From Desulfocapsa sp. (GTDB lineage: Bacteria; Desulfobacterota; Desulfobulbia; Desulfobulbales; Desulfocapsaceae): 5,697 nucleotides of DNA. The stretch lies in NCBI GenBank assembly GCA_029934815.1, contig JAOZLM010000162.1, positions 1-5,697 of the forward strand. Reading direction: 5' to 3'. This document shows positions 1-5,634 of the stretch, in pieces (position 1 is the stretch's first letter; every line of letters begins with the position of its first letter). The position numbers and the translations under genes were made by a program. The notes beneath the pieces were generated by a model. It ran no database searches. It was not told the DNA's origin and saw only the letters and a program-made list of their open reading frames with translations.

Positions 1-59
1 GAATATGAAGTTTTTCACCCGAACAAAGGGTATAAATACTTAGCCATCCAAAAGTTTGG

Positions 60-79
60 TTTTTACGAGCTTGTCAAAA
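60..79 (-). repeat. Possible edge of a dispersed intergenic repeat
   Basis: Read on the minus strand this 20-mer is TTTTGACAAGCTCGTAAAAA. It matches the plus-strand 20-mer at 5631-5650 (TTTTGATGGCGTCGTAAAAA) at 15 of 20 positions: the first six and last nine bases agree and the five in between differ. The two copies lie in opposite orientation near the two ends of the window, both outside genes. I recall similar 'TCGTAAAAA' intergenic motifs in Desulfobacterota genomes, but that is memory, not a search. No partner inverted end is visible within 1-58, so if this is an element it is a partial or degenerate copy. Confidence 0.3.
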
Positions 80-92
80 TTACTTATATATG

Positions 93-114
93 GAGCAGAA
101 AACTGTTCCTGCTC
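93..114. other. Short hairpin downstream of pal
   Basis: GAGCAG (93-98) and CTGCTC (109-114) form a perfect 6-bp stem around a 10-base loop, 32 bases past the pal stop codon in the direction of pal transcription. On the minus strand the stem is followed by CATATATAAG, without a T tract, so it is not a canonical intrinsic terminator. It could act as a weak 3' end or processing structure. Nothing else supportable is seen in 1-145 apart from the repeat-like motif at 60-79. Confidence 0.25.
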
Positions 115-145
115 AAATTTCACTATACTATCTACACTATTCTGC

Positions 146-658
146 TTATTCAGCAATAAAATCGTCGCGTCTGTTTTGGGCCCAGGCCATTTCATCCTGT
201 CCATGGAGCAGAATTTTCTCTTCTCCGAGACTTACAGTGCTGATTCTGTCGGCATCAATACCCATGGTAATAAGATATTTCCTGGCACTCAATGCCCGTT
301 TTTCGCCAAGTGCCAGATTGTACTCTCTGGTACCACGCGGATCACAATTTCCTTCTATACGAATTTTGGCACTGCTCTGATCTTTTAAGAAATCAGCATT
401 AACTTTCATTCTTGGACTTTGATCGGGTCTGATTGAATAGTTGTCAAAGCCAAAATATACGGGAAGCATGGGACCTGTGGTTCGCCCTTCCATAATACCA
501 ATTGATTGTGACTCCAGAGATTCTTCCTGCCCGATTGCATCCGGATCCTCTACTGGTGCTAAAACCTGTGTATCATCATTTTTACTGCTGCATGCAGATA
601 ATGACAAAAAAAGACCTAACAACAAAATACCAACATAGCAAGAACACTTTCGGCTCAT
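146..658 (-). CDS. pal: Pal, peptidoglycan-associated outer-membrane lipoprotein (OmpA C-terminal domain)
   Basis: 170 residues from the chosen start. Residues 1-23 are a lipoprotein signal peptide: basic n-region (MSRK), hydrophobic core, and lipobox LSAC with lipidation at Cys23. Ser follows the Cys, which fits outer-membrane sorting. A low-complexity linker (about 24-65) precedes an OmpA-like peptidoglycan-binding domain (about 67-170) opening with VYFGFDNYSIRPD. It carries GNCDPRGT (103-110; Asp106 is the expected diaminopimelate ligand), EYNLALGEKRA and a final NRR (162-164). Length and domain order are normal for Pal, the cell-wall anchor of the Tol-Pal system. The start at 658 has AGGAG (665-669) six bases upstream. 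An in-frame ATG at 680-682 would add eight residues (MSPPQERN) and has its own weaker AAGGA. No tolB is seen in the flank upstream, so the gene seems detached from a tol operon here. Another OmpA-family lipoprotein is possible, but Pal fits best. Confidence 0.9.
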   Translation of the reverse strand: MSRKCSCYVGILLLGLFLSLSACSSKNDDTQVLAPVEDPDAIGQEESLESQSIGIMEGRTTGPMLPVYFGFDNYSIRPDQSPRMKVNADFLKDQSSAKIRIEGNCDPRGTREYNLALGEKRALSARKYLITMGIDADRISTVSLGEEKILLHGQDEMAWAQNRRDDFIAE

Positions 659-664
659 ATTTCT

Positions 665-691
665 CTCCTGTGGGGGGGACATCTATTCCTT
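665..691 (-). promoter_or_regulatory. Two ribosome binding sites and C7 tract at the pal start
   Basis: On the minus strand AGGAG (669 to 665) lies six bases before ATG 658 and decides the preferred start. A second site, AAGGA (691 to 687), lies four bases before the in-frame ATG at 682. Between the two starts is a run of seven C (678 to 672 on the minus strand, G7 on the plus strand). A slip in that run would shift the frame of the upstream start only and leave the downstream start unaffected. Confidence 0.5.
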
Positions 692-761
692 TCCCAAATA
701 TTTGAACGAGTTTACTTTTTTTTGATAAAAAATACCAGACGTTTTGCAAATCCCGTGATAA

Positions 762-775
762 AGTCTATGGAGACT
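762..775. promoter_or_regulatory. Dyad AGTCT-N4-AGACT in the divergent intergenic region
   Basis: AGTCT (762-766) and AGACT (771-775) are perfect inverted arms around ATGG, with partial extension into the flanking ATAAA and ATTTAT. It lies just downstream of the predicted pal start of transcription, so it could be an operator or a 5'-UTR hairpin. A five-base arm is weak evidence alone. Confidence 0.25.
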
Positions 776-777
776 AT

Positions 778-792
778 TTATTTTCATTATAA
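778..792 (-). promoter_or_regulatory. PerR-box-like dyad upstream of pal
   Basis: On the minus strand the sequence is TTATAATGAAAATAA. Against the Bacillus PerR-box consensus TTATAATnATTATAA it agrees at 12 of the 14 defined positions. It covers the predicted pal -10 hexamer, a position expected to repress. A PerR-like protein is encoded at 5153-5569 in this window. The surrounding DNA is AT-rich, so chance similarity is a real alternative. Confidence 0.35.
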
Positions 793-814
793 CTTCTTTT
801 TCACTTGAATAAAA
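786..814 (-). promoter_or_regulatory. Predicted sigma70-type promoter for pal
   Basis: A consensus -10 TATAAT lies on the minus strand at 791 to 786. At a 17-base spacer the -35 is TTTTAT (814 to 809), and at 16 bases TTTATT; both are weak. Transcription would begin near 779, giving a 5' untranslated leader of roughly 120 bases that includes the AGTCT/AGACT dyad and the C7 tract. The -10 is convincing, the -35 is not. Confidence 0.4.
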
Positions 815-833
815 ACGTAGTCGACTCTAAATA
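805..833 (+). promoter_or_regulatory. Weak candidate promoter for the glucan phosphorylase gene
   Basis: TTGAAT (805-810) and TAAATA (828-833) are separated by 17 bases and lie about 80 bases before the phosphorylase ATG. Both hexamers match the sigma70 consensus only partly. The 8-bp palindrome AGTCGACT (819-826) sits within the spacer. No better pair is seen on the plus strand between 659 and 910. Confidence 0.25.
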
Positions 834-886
834 CACATCGGGATATCTTTTCAGAGCCGAACAGGTACATATATCGGTATCTTCAT
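834..886 (+). repeat. Imperfect direct repeat before the phosphorylase gene
   Basis: ATCGGGATATCTT (837-849) recurs as ATCGGTATCTT (873-883), about 36 bases apart; the second copy lacks two bases. Both are preceded by ACAC or ACAT-like bases. They lie between the candidate promoter and the start codon, where paired activator or repressor sites or a leader structure could be placed. Function unknown. Confidence 0.3.
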
Positions 887-910
887 AACTTTTACTTATA
901 AAATAAGAGC

Positions 911-3112
911 ATGCAGCCAACCACTTTTACAGACAGCAGTTTTGATCTTAACGACCTGATTGCAACAAATGAATTCGGTTCTTTTTTTGGCGTTTCCCAG
1001 TCTGTTTTTGACAATGTATGGAAAGATCTCACAAATCCTGACGGGAATTCAGTGGTCTACATTTCAATGGAGATTGGTGCGGATCCTGATGTTTTTCATC
1101 CCATCAAACAAAAGCTGACTGACATTGAAAAAACAGACTCCAAAAACAAAAACATAAAAAACCACATAAAAAAACTGTTTCAAGGCCCTGAAAAGATCCC
1201 CTGCTACGGCGGCGGATTAGGCGTTCTTGCAGGAGACACCCTCAAGAGTTTTGCCGACTGCCGGATCCCGGTTGTTGCTGTCAGTCTTTTGTATAGGCAG
1301 GGATATTTCTCACAAATTGTCGATTCTAAAATCGGTCAGATCTCACAGACTGTAGCCTGGCACCCTGAAGAAACTCCAGGGCTCTACTTGCTCAAAGATC
1401 CGAATAATCCTGAAGAACCTCTTCAGATTCAGATTCCTTTTTTTAATGAGTACGACCATGAGACCATTGCCTCGGCCCAGGTCTGGATGAAAATGGAAGT
1501 GAATCACAATCTGGATTTTTTTATCCCTGAACTGCTGCTTGACTTTTCCCTGCCTGACAACCCCTCGCCGATCATTGATGCTGCCGGGCAGCTCTACAAT
1601 TCAAAGTCATCAGTTATCAAGGCAACACAACGCCGTATGCTGGGCACTGGTATTCTGCCCGTTCTGGACGCCCTTGGAATTACCTCAAACACTCTGCACC
1701 TAAATGAACAACATGGAGTAGTTGTTGCCCTGCAGCTTATTGCAGAAGAACTAACCAACGAGCTGAAACATTCTGATTTTACCCGGGCTAGCAATGAGCA
1801 GATTGAAAAGGCCGCTGAAAAGGTTGCCGAAAAGCTGGTTTTTACCATCCATACCCCTGTAAAAGCTGGTCATGACCGCTTTAACAAATCTGTTTATGCA
1901 GGAATCAGTCATAAATCGTGTCGTCATATTCTGGAACTGCTGGCAAATGATAACGAGTCTCCGCATTCTTATAATTTTACAACCCTTGCCATGCGGGTGA
2001 ATCGAACCGCCAACAGTGTTAGCAGGTTGCATAGAGACGTAACCCATAAGCAATTCCCTGAATTTGCGGATAAAATAACAGCAATCACCAACGGTGTTCA
2101 CCACCTGACATGGATCAGTGATGCACGGGCTGAATTATTTGACTCCTTCCAGGAGCTGAGAAACTGGCGTGATGAGCCGGGTGTTTTGAAAAATGCAGCA
2201 GACCTGATAGATAACAGCCGATTTCGTACCTATTTGTTACGTGCCTGGGAACAGGATTCTGCCATACTGATTGATTATGTAAACAGAATGTTGCTGGAGC
2301 ATCGTAATCAGATGGCCAGCACCTGGATTGATCCTCCAAATCACTATTCGACCCTGATCGATAACAGTAACAAACTGTCACCGGAAGTGTTTACTGTTGG
2401 CTTTGCCAGACGATTTTCCACCTACAAACGCGCTGATCTCATTTTTGATAATATTGACACGTTATGCAAAATCGCCACAGACAATCAATGGCCGATCAAC
2501 TTTCTCTTCTCCGGAAAAGCGCATCCGGCCGATGAACCCGGCAAATCGGTAATCAAACTGATCCTTGATTATCAAAAAGAACTGTACGAAAAAAGTAATG
2601 GCCTGATCAATCTGGTTTTTATCCCCAACTATGATATGTACATTGCTAAAATGATGATAGCCGGAGTTCATATCTGGCTCAACAACCCTAAACGCCCCCT
2701 TGAAGCATCCGGTACCAGTGGGATGAAAGCAGCACTCAACGGTGTGCCAAATCTTTCCATAATGGATGGATGGTGGGTAGAGGGATATCACGACGGACTT
2801 ACCGGATGGAAATTTGGCTACGAAGGACCGGTGGATGAAGCGGATCTTTCAGAATCTCCCGAAGCTCTCTTATACGCTGAAGATTCCGCTTCTTTTTATC
2901 AGATCTTACCTTCTGTTCTTGAAGAATTTTATGAAAGTGAATCAAAAGCACCTTTCATTGATAAAGCTATTAGGAACCTCAGTCTCAATGTTCCCATTTT
3001 CAATACCCATCGTATGGCTGCCGAGTACCTACACAAGTATGATTTAAAACTGCCTGAGGCTCAGCAGGAGAGAATGGATAACTTTGCGAAATTATACGAT
3101 TCCAATGCATAA
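911..3112 (+). CDS. glgP: Alpha-glucan (glycogen/maltodextrin) phosphorylase, GT35 family, short-type
   Basis: 733 residues. It cleaves terminal alpha-1,4 linkages of glycogen or maltodextrin with phosphate to release glucose-1-phosphate, using pyridoxal phosphate, in the cytoplasm. Signature blocks occur in order: VVYISMEIG (48-56), YGGGLGVLAGDTLKS (99-113), LLYRQGYFSQ, HLNEQHG (263-269), HTPVKAGHDRF (314-324), ITNGVHHLTW (392-401), ARRFSTYKR (499-507), SGKAHPAD (534-541) and EASGTSGMK (598-606). Lys606 is the expected pyridoxal phosphate lysine. These match the alpha-glucan phosphorylase subfamily (TIGR02094-like) better than the E. coli GlgP/MalP branch. There is no room for an N-terminal DUF3417 domain. 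An extra lysine-rich stretch of about 34 residues lies between ISMEIG and YGGGLG. ATG 911 is chosen because a stop lies in frame at 899-901; its ribosome binding site is poor (AAGAG almost touching the ATG). No terminator is evident after the gene. Confidence 0.93.
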   Translation: MQPTTFTDSSFDLNDLIATNEFGSFFGVSQSVFDNVWKDLTNPDGNSVVYISMEIGADPDVFHPIKQKLTDIEKTDSKNKNIKNHIKKLFQGPEKIPCYGGGLGVLAGDTLKSFADCRIPVVAVSLLYRQGYFSQIVDSKIGQISQTVAWHPEETPGLYLLKDPNNPEEPLQIQIPFFNEYDHETIASAQVWMKMEVNHNLDFFIPELLLDFSLPDNPSPIIDAAGQLYNSKSSVIKATQRRMLGTGILPVLDALGITSNTLHLNEQHGVVVALQLIAEELTNELKHSDFTRASNEQIEKAAEKVAEKLVFTIHTPVKAGHDRFNKSVYAGISHKSCRHILELLANDNESPHSYNFTTLAMRVNRTANSVSRLHRDVTHKQFPEFADKITAITNGVHHLTWISDARAELFDSFQELRNWRDEPGVLKNAADLIDNSRFRTYLLRAWEQDSAILIDYVNRMLLEHRNQMASTWIDPPNHYSTLIDNSNKLSPEVFTVGFARRFSTYKRADLIFDNIDTLCKIATDNQWPINFLFSGKAHPADEPGKSVIKLILDYQKELYEKSNGLINLVFIPNYDMYIAKMMIAGVHIWLNNPKRPLEASGTSGMKAALNGVPNLSIMDGWWVEGYHDGLTGWKFGYEGPVDEADLSESPEALLYAEDSASFYQILPSVLEEFYESESKAPFIDKAIRNLSLNVPIFNTHRMAAEYLHKYDLKLPEAQQERMDNFAKLYDSNA

Positions 3113-3173
3113 GAGACACTAGCCCCCCAACAGTAACGAAGCAGATGAAGAGATTTTTCGTAGCCATCAGTTT

Positions 3174-3204
3174 TTGATTGGAAGATTTCTCTTTATGCTG
3201 TAAA
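3174..3204 (+). promoter_or_regulatory. Weak candidate promoter for the small protein/radical SAM pair
   Basis: In the 169-base gap 3113-3281 the best plus-strand candidate is an extended -10, TGC-TGTAAA (3196-3204), with TTGATT (3174-3179) 19 bases before the hexamer. The spacing is long and the hexamers are imperfect. No intrinsic terminator for the phosphorylase gene is visible in this gap, so read-through from upstream is also possible. Confidence 0.2.
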
Positions 3205-3252
3205 TTTTCTCAGTCACAAATGAATGTACGTTGAACTGGTAACAAGTCGAAA

Positions 3253-3275
3253 GCGAAAATGGATTCGCACTGGAG
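3253..3275 (+). promoter_or_regulatory. Hairpin and ribosome binding site before the small protein gene
   Basis: GCGAA (3253-3257) and TTCGC (3264-3268) form a 5-bp stem with a six-base loop. It is followed at once by GGAG (3272-3275), six bases from ATG 3282. The good ribosome binding site supports that start. The stem is short but close enough to influence ribosome access. Confidence 0.4.
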
Positions 3276-3281
3276 AACATA

Positions 3282-3710
3282 ATGGCCAAAGCTCACATAA
3301 GCGCAACCAACGCAACAGACAAAACAATCCGTGCCATCGATAGAAAACGTGAGAGAGAAAGACGTTTTATTCTAAATAAGGCCAAAGAAAATGCTGAAGA
3401 GTTTTCAACAAGACTGACCCAGCGGCTGATTGACAGAGAAGTCGTCGAGACCAATTCTGTTCAGGCCTTGCGAGAAGCATTTACGCAGCAGCTGCATGAC
3501 CTTGCCGGTATGGATGAATTTGATATCCAGCTGAAAGTTGCCCCCAACCGAACACTCATCCAGGATCCGAATATCGTGAGCCTGTATCTCACCCAATACA
3601 TCATTGAAGACCTTATCAATAACTCAGCCATTGAAGATATTTTTGGCGAAGATATTGATGTGTATCGGGCCGTTGATTCTATTTTCAAAGTACTCAGACC
3701 TCCCCAGTGA
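3282..3710 (+). CDS. Conserved-looking hypothetical protein, partner of the downstream radical SAM gene
   Basis: 142 residues; I do not recognise a named family. There is no signal peptide or membrane segment, so it is probably cytoplasmic. The N-terminal third is strongly basic and helical (RKRERERR at 21-28, likely helix to about residue 72). A middle stretch has beta-like character (DIQLKVAPN, 81-89). The C-terminal third has a helix LYLTQYIIEDLI (101-112) followed by an acidic segment (IEDIFGEDIDVY, 117-128). There is no Cys or Trp and only two Gly, so it does not look like a typical peptide substrate of radical SAM maturation. GGAG six bases upstream supports the ATG. Its stop codon overlaps the GTG start of the radical SAM gene, implying coupled translation and probably a joint function. 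It could be a subunit, scaffold or protein substrate; nothing in the sequence decides which. Confidence 0.75.
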   Translation: MAKAHISATNATDKTIRAIDRKRERERRFILNKAKENAEEFSTRLTQRLIDREVVETNSVQALREAFTQQLHDLAGMDEFDIQLKVAPNRTLIQDPNIVSLYLTQYIIEDLINNSAIEDIFGEDIDVYRAVDSIFKVLRPPQ

Positions 3711-4990
3711 TTCACCCCGCCGGTCAACCTTCCCTCGTTTTTGCTGATAAGGAAGGGAATATAACAGATTTCCCCGACCTTCACGCAGCAGGTATGAGTG
3801 CCGGAGATGTTGTTCTGCCAGCTAAAGAGGATTTTATTCCCTTGCCTGCCGGTAGTGAACTGTTTGTTCTCCCCGGACGATTTCCCGTGGGCTATGATCA
3901 GGAAAATGGCGAGGCATTACTTGTCGACGAAGATCCTTTTGGTTCAGGCGATGAAATTCAGGCTGTTGCCGCTTTTATGTCACCTGCTCATACAGCGGTT
4001 CTGAACAGCGCTTACCAGACGACTGAAAAAGCTCCTCGTTTACCGCTTTTTGCTTATACAGCCGTTGGCTGGTACGACGGAAAATTCTGGACCACTGCCT
4101 TTCGCAGTGATGATGATATCCGCCAGGATGCAGACCAGTTTGACCAGCAGACAATTAATCGTAAAACCAGCAAAAAACTTGAAAAGCATAAAGAAAATCG
4201 CCTGATTCAACACCTTGGTAAATGCTGCCTGACTTATGGCTGCCCTGCTGCCAGAAACTATTTTTTAGGTCGCTGGGAAGCACCACTTCCCACATCCCCC
4301 ACCTGCAATGCAAGGTGTATTGGCTGTATTTCCCTTCAGGCATCAGGAAAATGTTCAGCTACCCAGGACAGAATACAGTTTGTACCAACTGCTGCTGAGA
4401 TATGTGGTGTTGCAATTCCCCATTTACAAACAGCAGAGAAGGCAATTGTTAGTTTTGGTCAGGGGTGTGAAGGCGAGCCGCTTTTACAAACAGACACCAT
4501 TGAACGTGCAATCAAAAATATTCGAAAAAAAACAGATCGTGGAACAATTAACCTGAACTCTAATGCCAGTATGCCTGATTCCGTCAAACGATTGGTAGAT
4601 AGCGGACTGAACAGCTTACGTGTGAGTATCAATTCGGCACAGGAAACGTACCACACAAACTACTATCGACCCCAGGGGTTCAGCCTGCAAGATGTTTGCA
4701 AATCAATTCAAGTTATGAAAAACGCTGATGCGTTTGTTTCTCTCAACTACTTCATCCTTCCCGGAGTCACTGATTCAGAAAACGAATTCAACGCCTTACG
4801 AAAACTTCTCTCCACATTCAAACCGGATCGTATTCAATTACGTAACCTGAATATGGATCCTGAATGGTACCTGCGCAGCATCGCATTTAACCCTTCTGTT
4901 AAACCGTTGGGCATGAGACACTGGCTTTCAGAAATTAAACACGAATTCCCCGAATTACAATTTGGTTACTACAACCCTTCAATTCGTTAG
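3707..4990 (+). CDS. Uncharacterised radical SAM protein with unusual N-terminal domain
   Basis: 427 residues from GTG 3707, which overlaps the preceding stop codon as GTGA. No clear ribosome binding site is seen, consistent with translational coupling. The radical SAM core starts near residue 195: Cys200, Cys204 and Cys207 form the CX3CX2C motif (CNARCIGC) that binds the 4Fe-4S cluster and SAM. GCEGEPLL (253-260) corresponds to the GGEP-like SAM-binding strand, followed by INLNSNASM, LRVSIN and NYFILPGVTD (347-356). Residues 1-170 form a Cys-free domain I cannot assign (for example LPAGSELFVLPGRFPVGYD, 46-64). Cys173, Cys174 and Cys179 just before the core, plus Cys216 after it, could bind an auxiliary cluster. 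No C-terminal SPASM-type cysteine cluster exists. An alternative start at Met30 would discard an ordered-looking N-terminus. The reaction and substrate are unknown. Confidence 0.85.
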   Translation: MIHPAGQPSLVFADKEGNITDFPDLHAAGMSAGDVVLPAKEDFIPLPAGSELFVLPGRFPVGYDQENGEALLVDEDPFGSGDEIQAVAAFMSPAHTAVLNSAYQTTEKAPRLPLFAYTAVGWYDGKFWTTAFRSDDDIRQDADQFDQQTINRKTSKKLEKHKENRLIQHLGKCCLTYGCPAARNYFLGRWEAPLPTSPTCNARCIGCISLQASGKCSATQDRIQFVPTAAEICGVAIPHLQTAEKAIVSFGQGCEGEPLLQTDTIERAIKNIRKKTDRGTINLNSNASMPDSVKRLVDSGLNSLRVSINSAQETYHTNYYRPQGFSLQDVCKSIQVMKNADAFVSLNYFILPGVTDSENEFNALRKLLSTFKPDRIQLRNLNMDPEWYLRSIAFNPSVKPLGMRHWLSEIKHEFPELQFGYYNPSIR

Positions 4991-5071
4991 GATAGCGTGT
5001 TTTTCAATTCCCAGTAAAATTCCCGATATGCGTTTTTCCCAGTGCCACCTTACTTTTAATGCATTTTTTCC

Positions 5072-5088
5072 TTGAAAAATATTTTCTA
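5072..5088 (+). promoter_or_regulatory. Fur-type operator overlapping the perR promoter
   Basis: TTGAAAAATATTTTCTA matches WTGAAAATnATTTTCAW, the Fur-box consensus I recall for Desulfovibrio-type bacteria, at 14 of 16 defined positions. Its core is the dyad GAAAA-ATA-TTTTC (5074-5086). A third half-site, TTTTTC (5065-5070), lies just upstream. The dyad covers the -35 hexamer, so a bound Fur-family protein should block transcription. Self-control by the gene product or control by a separate Fur are both possible. Confidence 0.5.
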
Positions 5089-5099
5089 ACAACTATATT
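5072..5099 (+). promoter_or_regulatory. Predicted sigma70 promoter of the perR-like gene
   Basis: TTGAAA (5072-5077) and TATATT (5094-5099) are 16 bases apart, each close to consensus. Transcription would begin near 5106, about 47 bases before the start codon. This is the best promoter in the window. The rest of the 162-base gap 4991-5152 shows no terminator for the radical SAM gene. Confidence 0.6.
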
Positions 5100-5152
5100 A
5101 CCCATTCAAGAATAATTACCACTCACCAAAAAATTGTTACCAAGAGGACACA

Positions 5153-5569
5153 ATGCAACTGAATCCACAAATGCGATTAACAACACAGCGCCAAATCATT
5201 CTCGAAGAACTTGGCAAAGTAAAATCACACCCTACTGCCAATGAAGTTTACGACATGGTTCGTAAGCGCCTTCCTCGTATTGGTCTCGGAACTGTTTACA
5301 GAAACCTTGAGCTGATGTCTGAAACAGGAATCATCCTGAAGCTTGAAGTTGGTGGAACTCAAAAGCGTTTTGATGCTACGATTGACCCACACTATCATAT
5401 CCGCTGCTTAAGCTGTGGTAAGGTCAATGACATTGAGATTCCTGTTATGGATGAGATTAACAGAACCGCAGCTGACATCAGTCAGTATCAGATTCTTGGT
5501 CACCATATCGAATTCTCCGGGATTTGCGGCGAATGCAGTAATCAGGACAAGGAACAGATGGTTAACTAG
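5153..5569 (+). CDS. perR: PerR-type peroxide-responsive regulator, Fur family
   Basis: 138 residues. A winged-helix DNA-binding domain (about 1-72; TPTANEVYDMV-like helix and LGTVYRNLELM recognition helix) is followed by a dimerisation domain. All Bacillus subtilis PerR metal ligands are present at a constant offset of -11: regulatory site His26, Asp74, His80, His82, Asp93 (B. subtilis 37, 85, 91, 93, 104) and structural zinc site Cys85, Cys88, Cys125, Cys128 (96, 99, 136, 139). The Asp at the 104 position, rather than the Glu usual in Fur, favours PerR. His26 and His80 correspond to the histidines oxidised by peroxide when iron is bound. The start has AGAGGA (5143-5148) just upstream. The gene appears monocistronic, with its own promoter, a Fur-type dyad and a strong terminator, so autoregulation is likely. 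An iron-sensing Fur role is the main alternative. Confidence 0.9.
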   Translation: MQLNPQMRLTTQRQIILEELGKVKSHPTANEVYDMVRKRLPRIGLGTVYRNLELMSETGIILKLEVGGTQKRFDATIDPHYHIRCLSCGKVNDIEIPVMDEINRTAADISQYQILGHHIEFSGICGECSNQDKEQMVN

Positions 5570-5591
5570 ATTTTTTCCTTACTCGAACACT

Positions 5592-5634
5592 AAAAAAGGC
5601 CTGCCGGAAATTAATTTCCGGCAGGCCTTTTTTT
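5592..5634. terminator. Perfect, bidirectional intrinsic terminator after perR
   Basis: A 19-bp perfect stem (5592-5610 with 5615-5633) encloses TTAA. The GC-rich core is GGCCTGCCGG (5598-5607) and CCGGCAGGCC (5619-5628), followed by seven T (5628-5634) on the plus strand. A run of six A on the 5' side gives a T tract on the minus strand as well, so it should also stop a convergent transcript arriving from beyond the window. Confidence 0.95.

Noticed and set aside
17..31. ACCC-N7-GGGT inverted repeat as a terminator for pal
   Set aside because: The stem has only four base pairs and no T tract on the minus strand, and it lies more than 110 bases past the stop codon.
2462..2791. Minus-strand open frame of 109 codons inside the phosphorylase gene, and similar ones at 1594-1848 and 1751-2104
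   Set aside because: They lie antisense within a well-conserved enzyme gene, have no recognisable domain, and are best explained as shadow frames.
3259..3282. Seven-codon reading frame (MDSHWRT) whose stop overlaps the ATG of the small protein gene as TAATG, with its own ATG in a hairpin loop
   Set aside because: It has no ribosome binding site and no run of amino acids suggesting attenuation; overlap of this size is expected by chance.
3282..3710. Small protein as a RiPP precursor for the radical SAM enzyme
   Set aside because: It has 142 residues, no Cys or Trp, very little Gly and no visible leader/core division or repeated core; nothing supports a peptide natural product.
5001..5045. 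Loose direct repeat of GCG-TTTTTC-CCAGT type after the radical SAM gene
   Set aside because: The alignment needs several gaps, and low-complexity T/C content makes it unconvincing.
5065..5079. TTTTTC-CTT-GAAAAA as a terminator for the radical SAM gene
   Set aside because: The stem is almost entirely AT, the loop is three bases and no T tract follows; it is better read as adjacent Fur-type half-sites.
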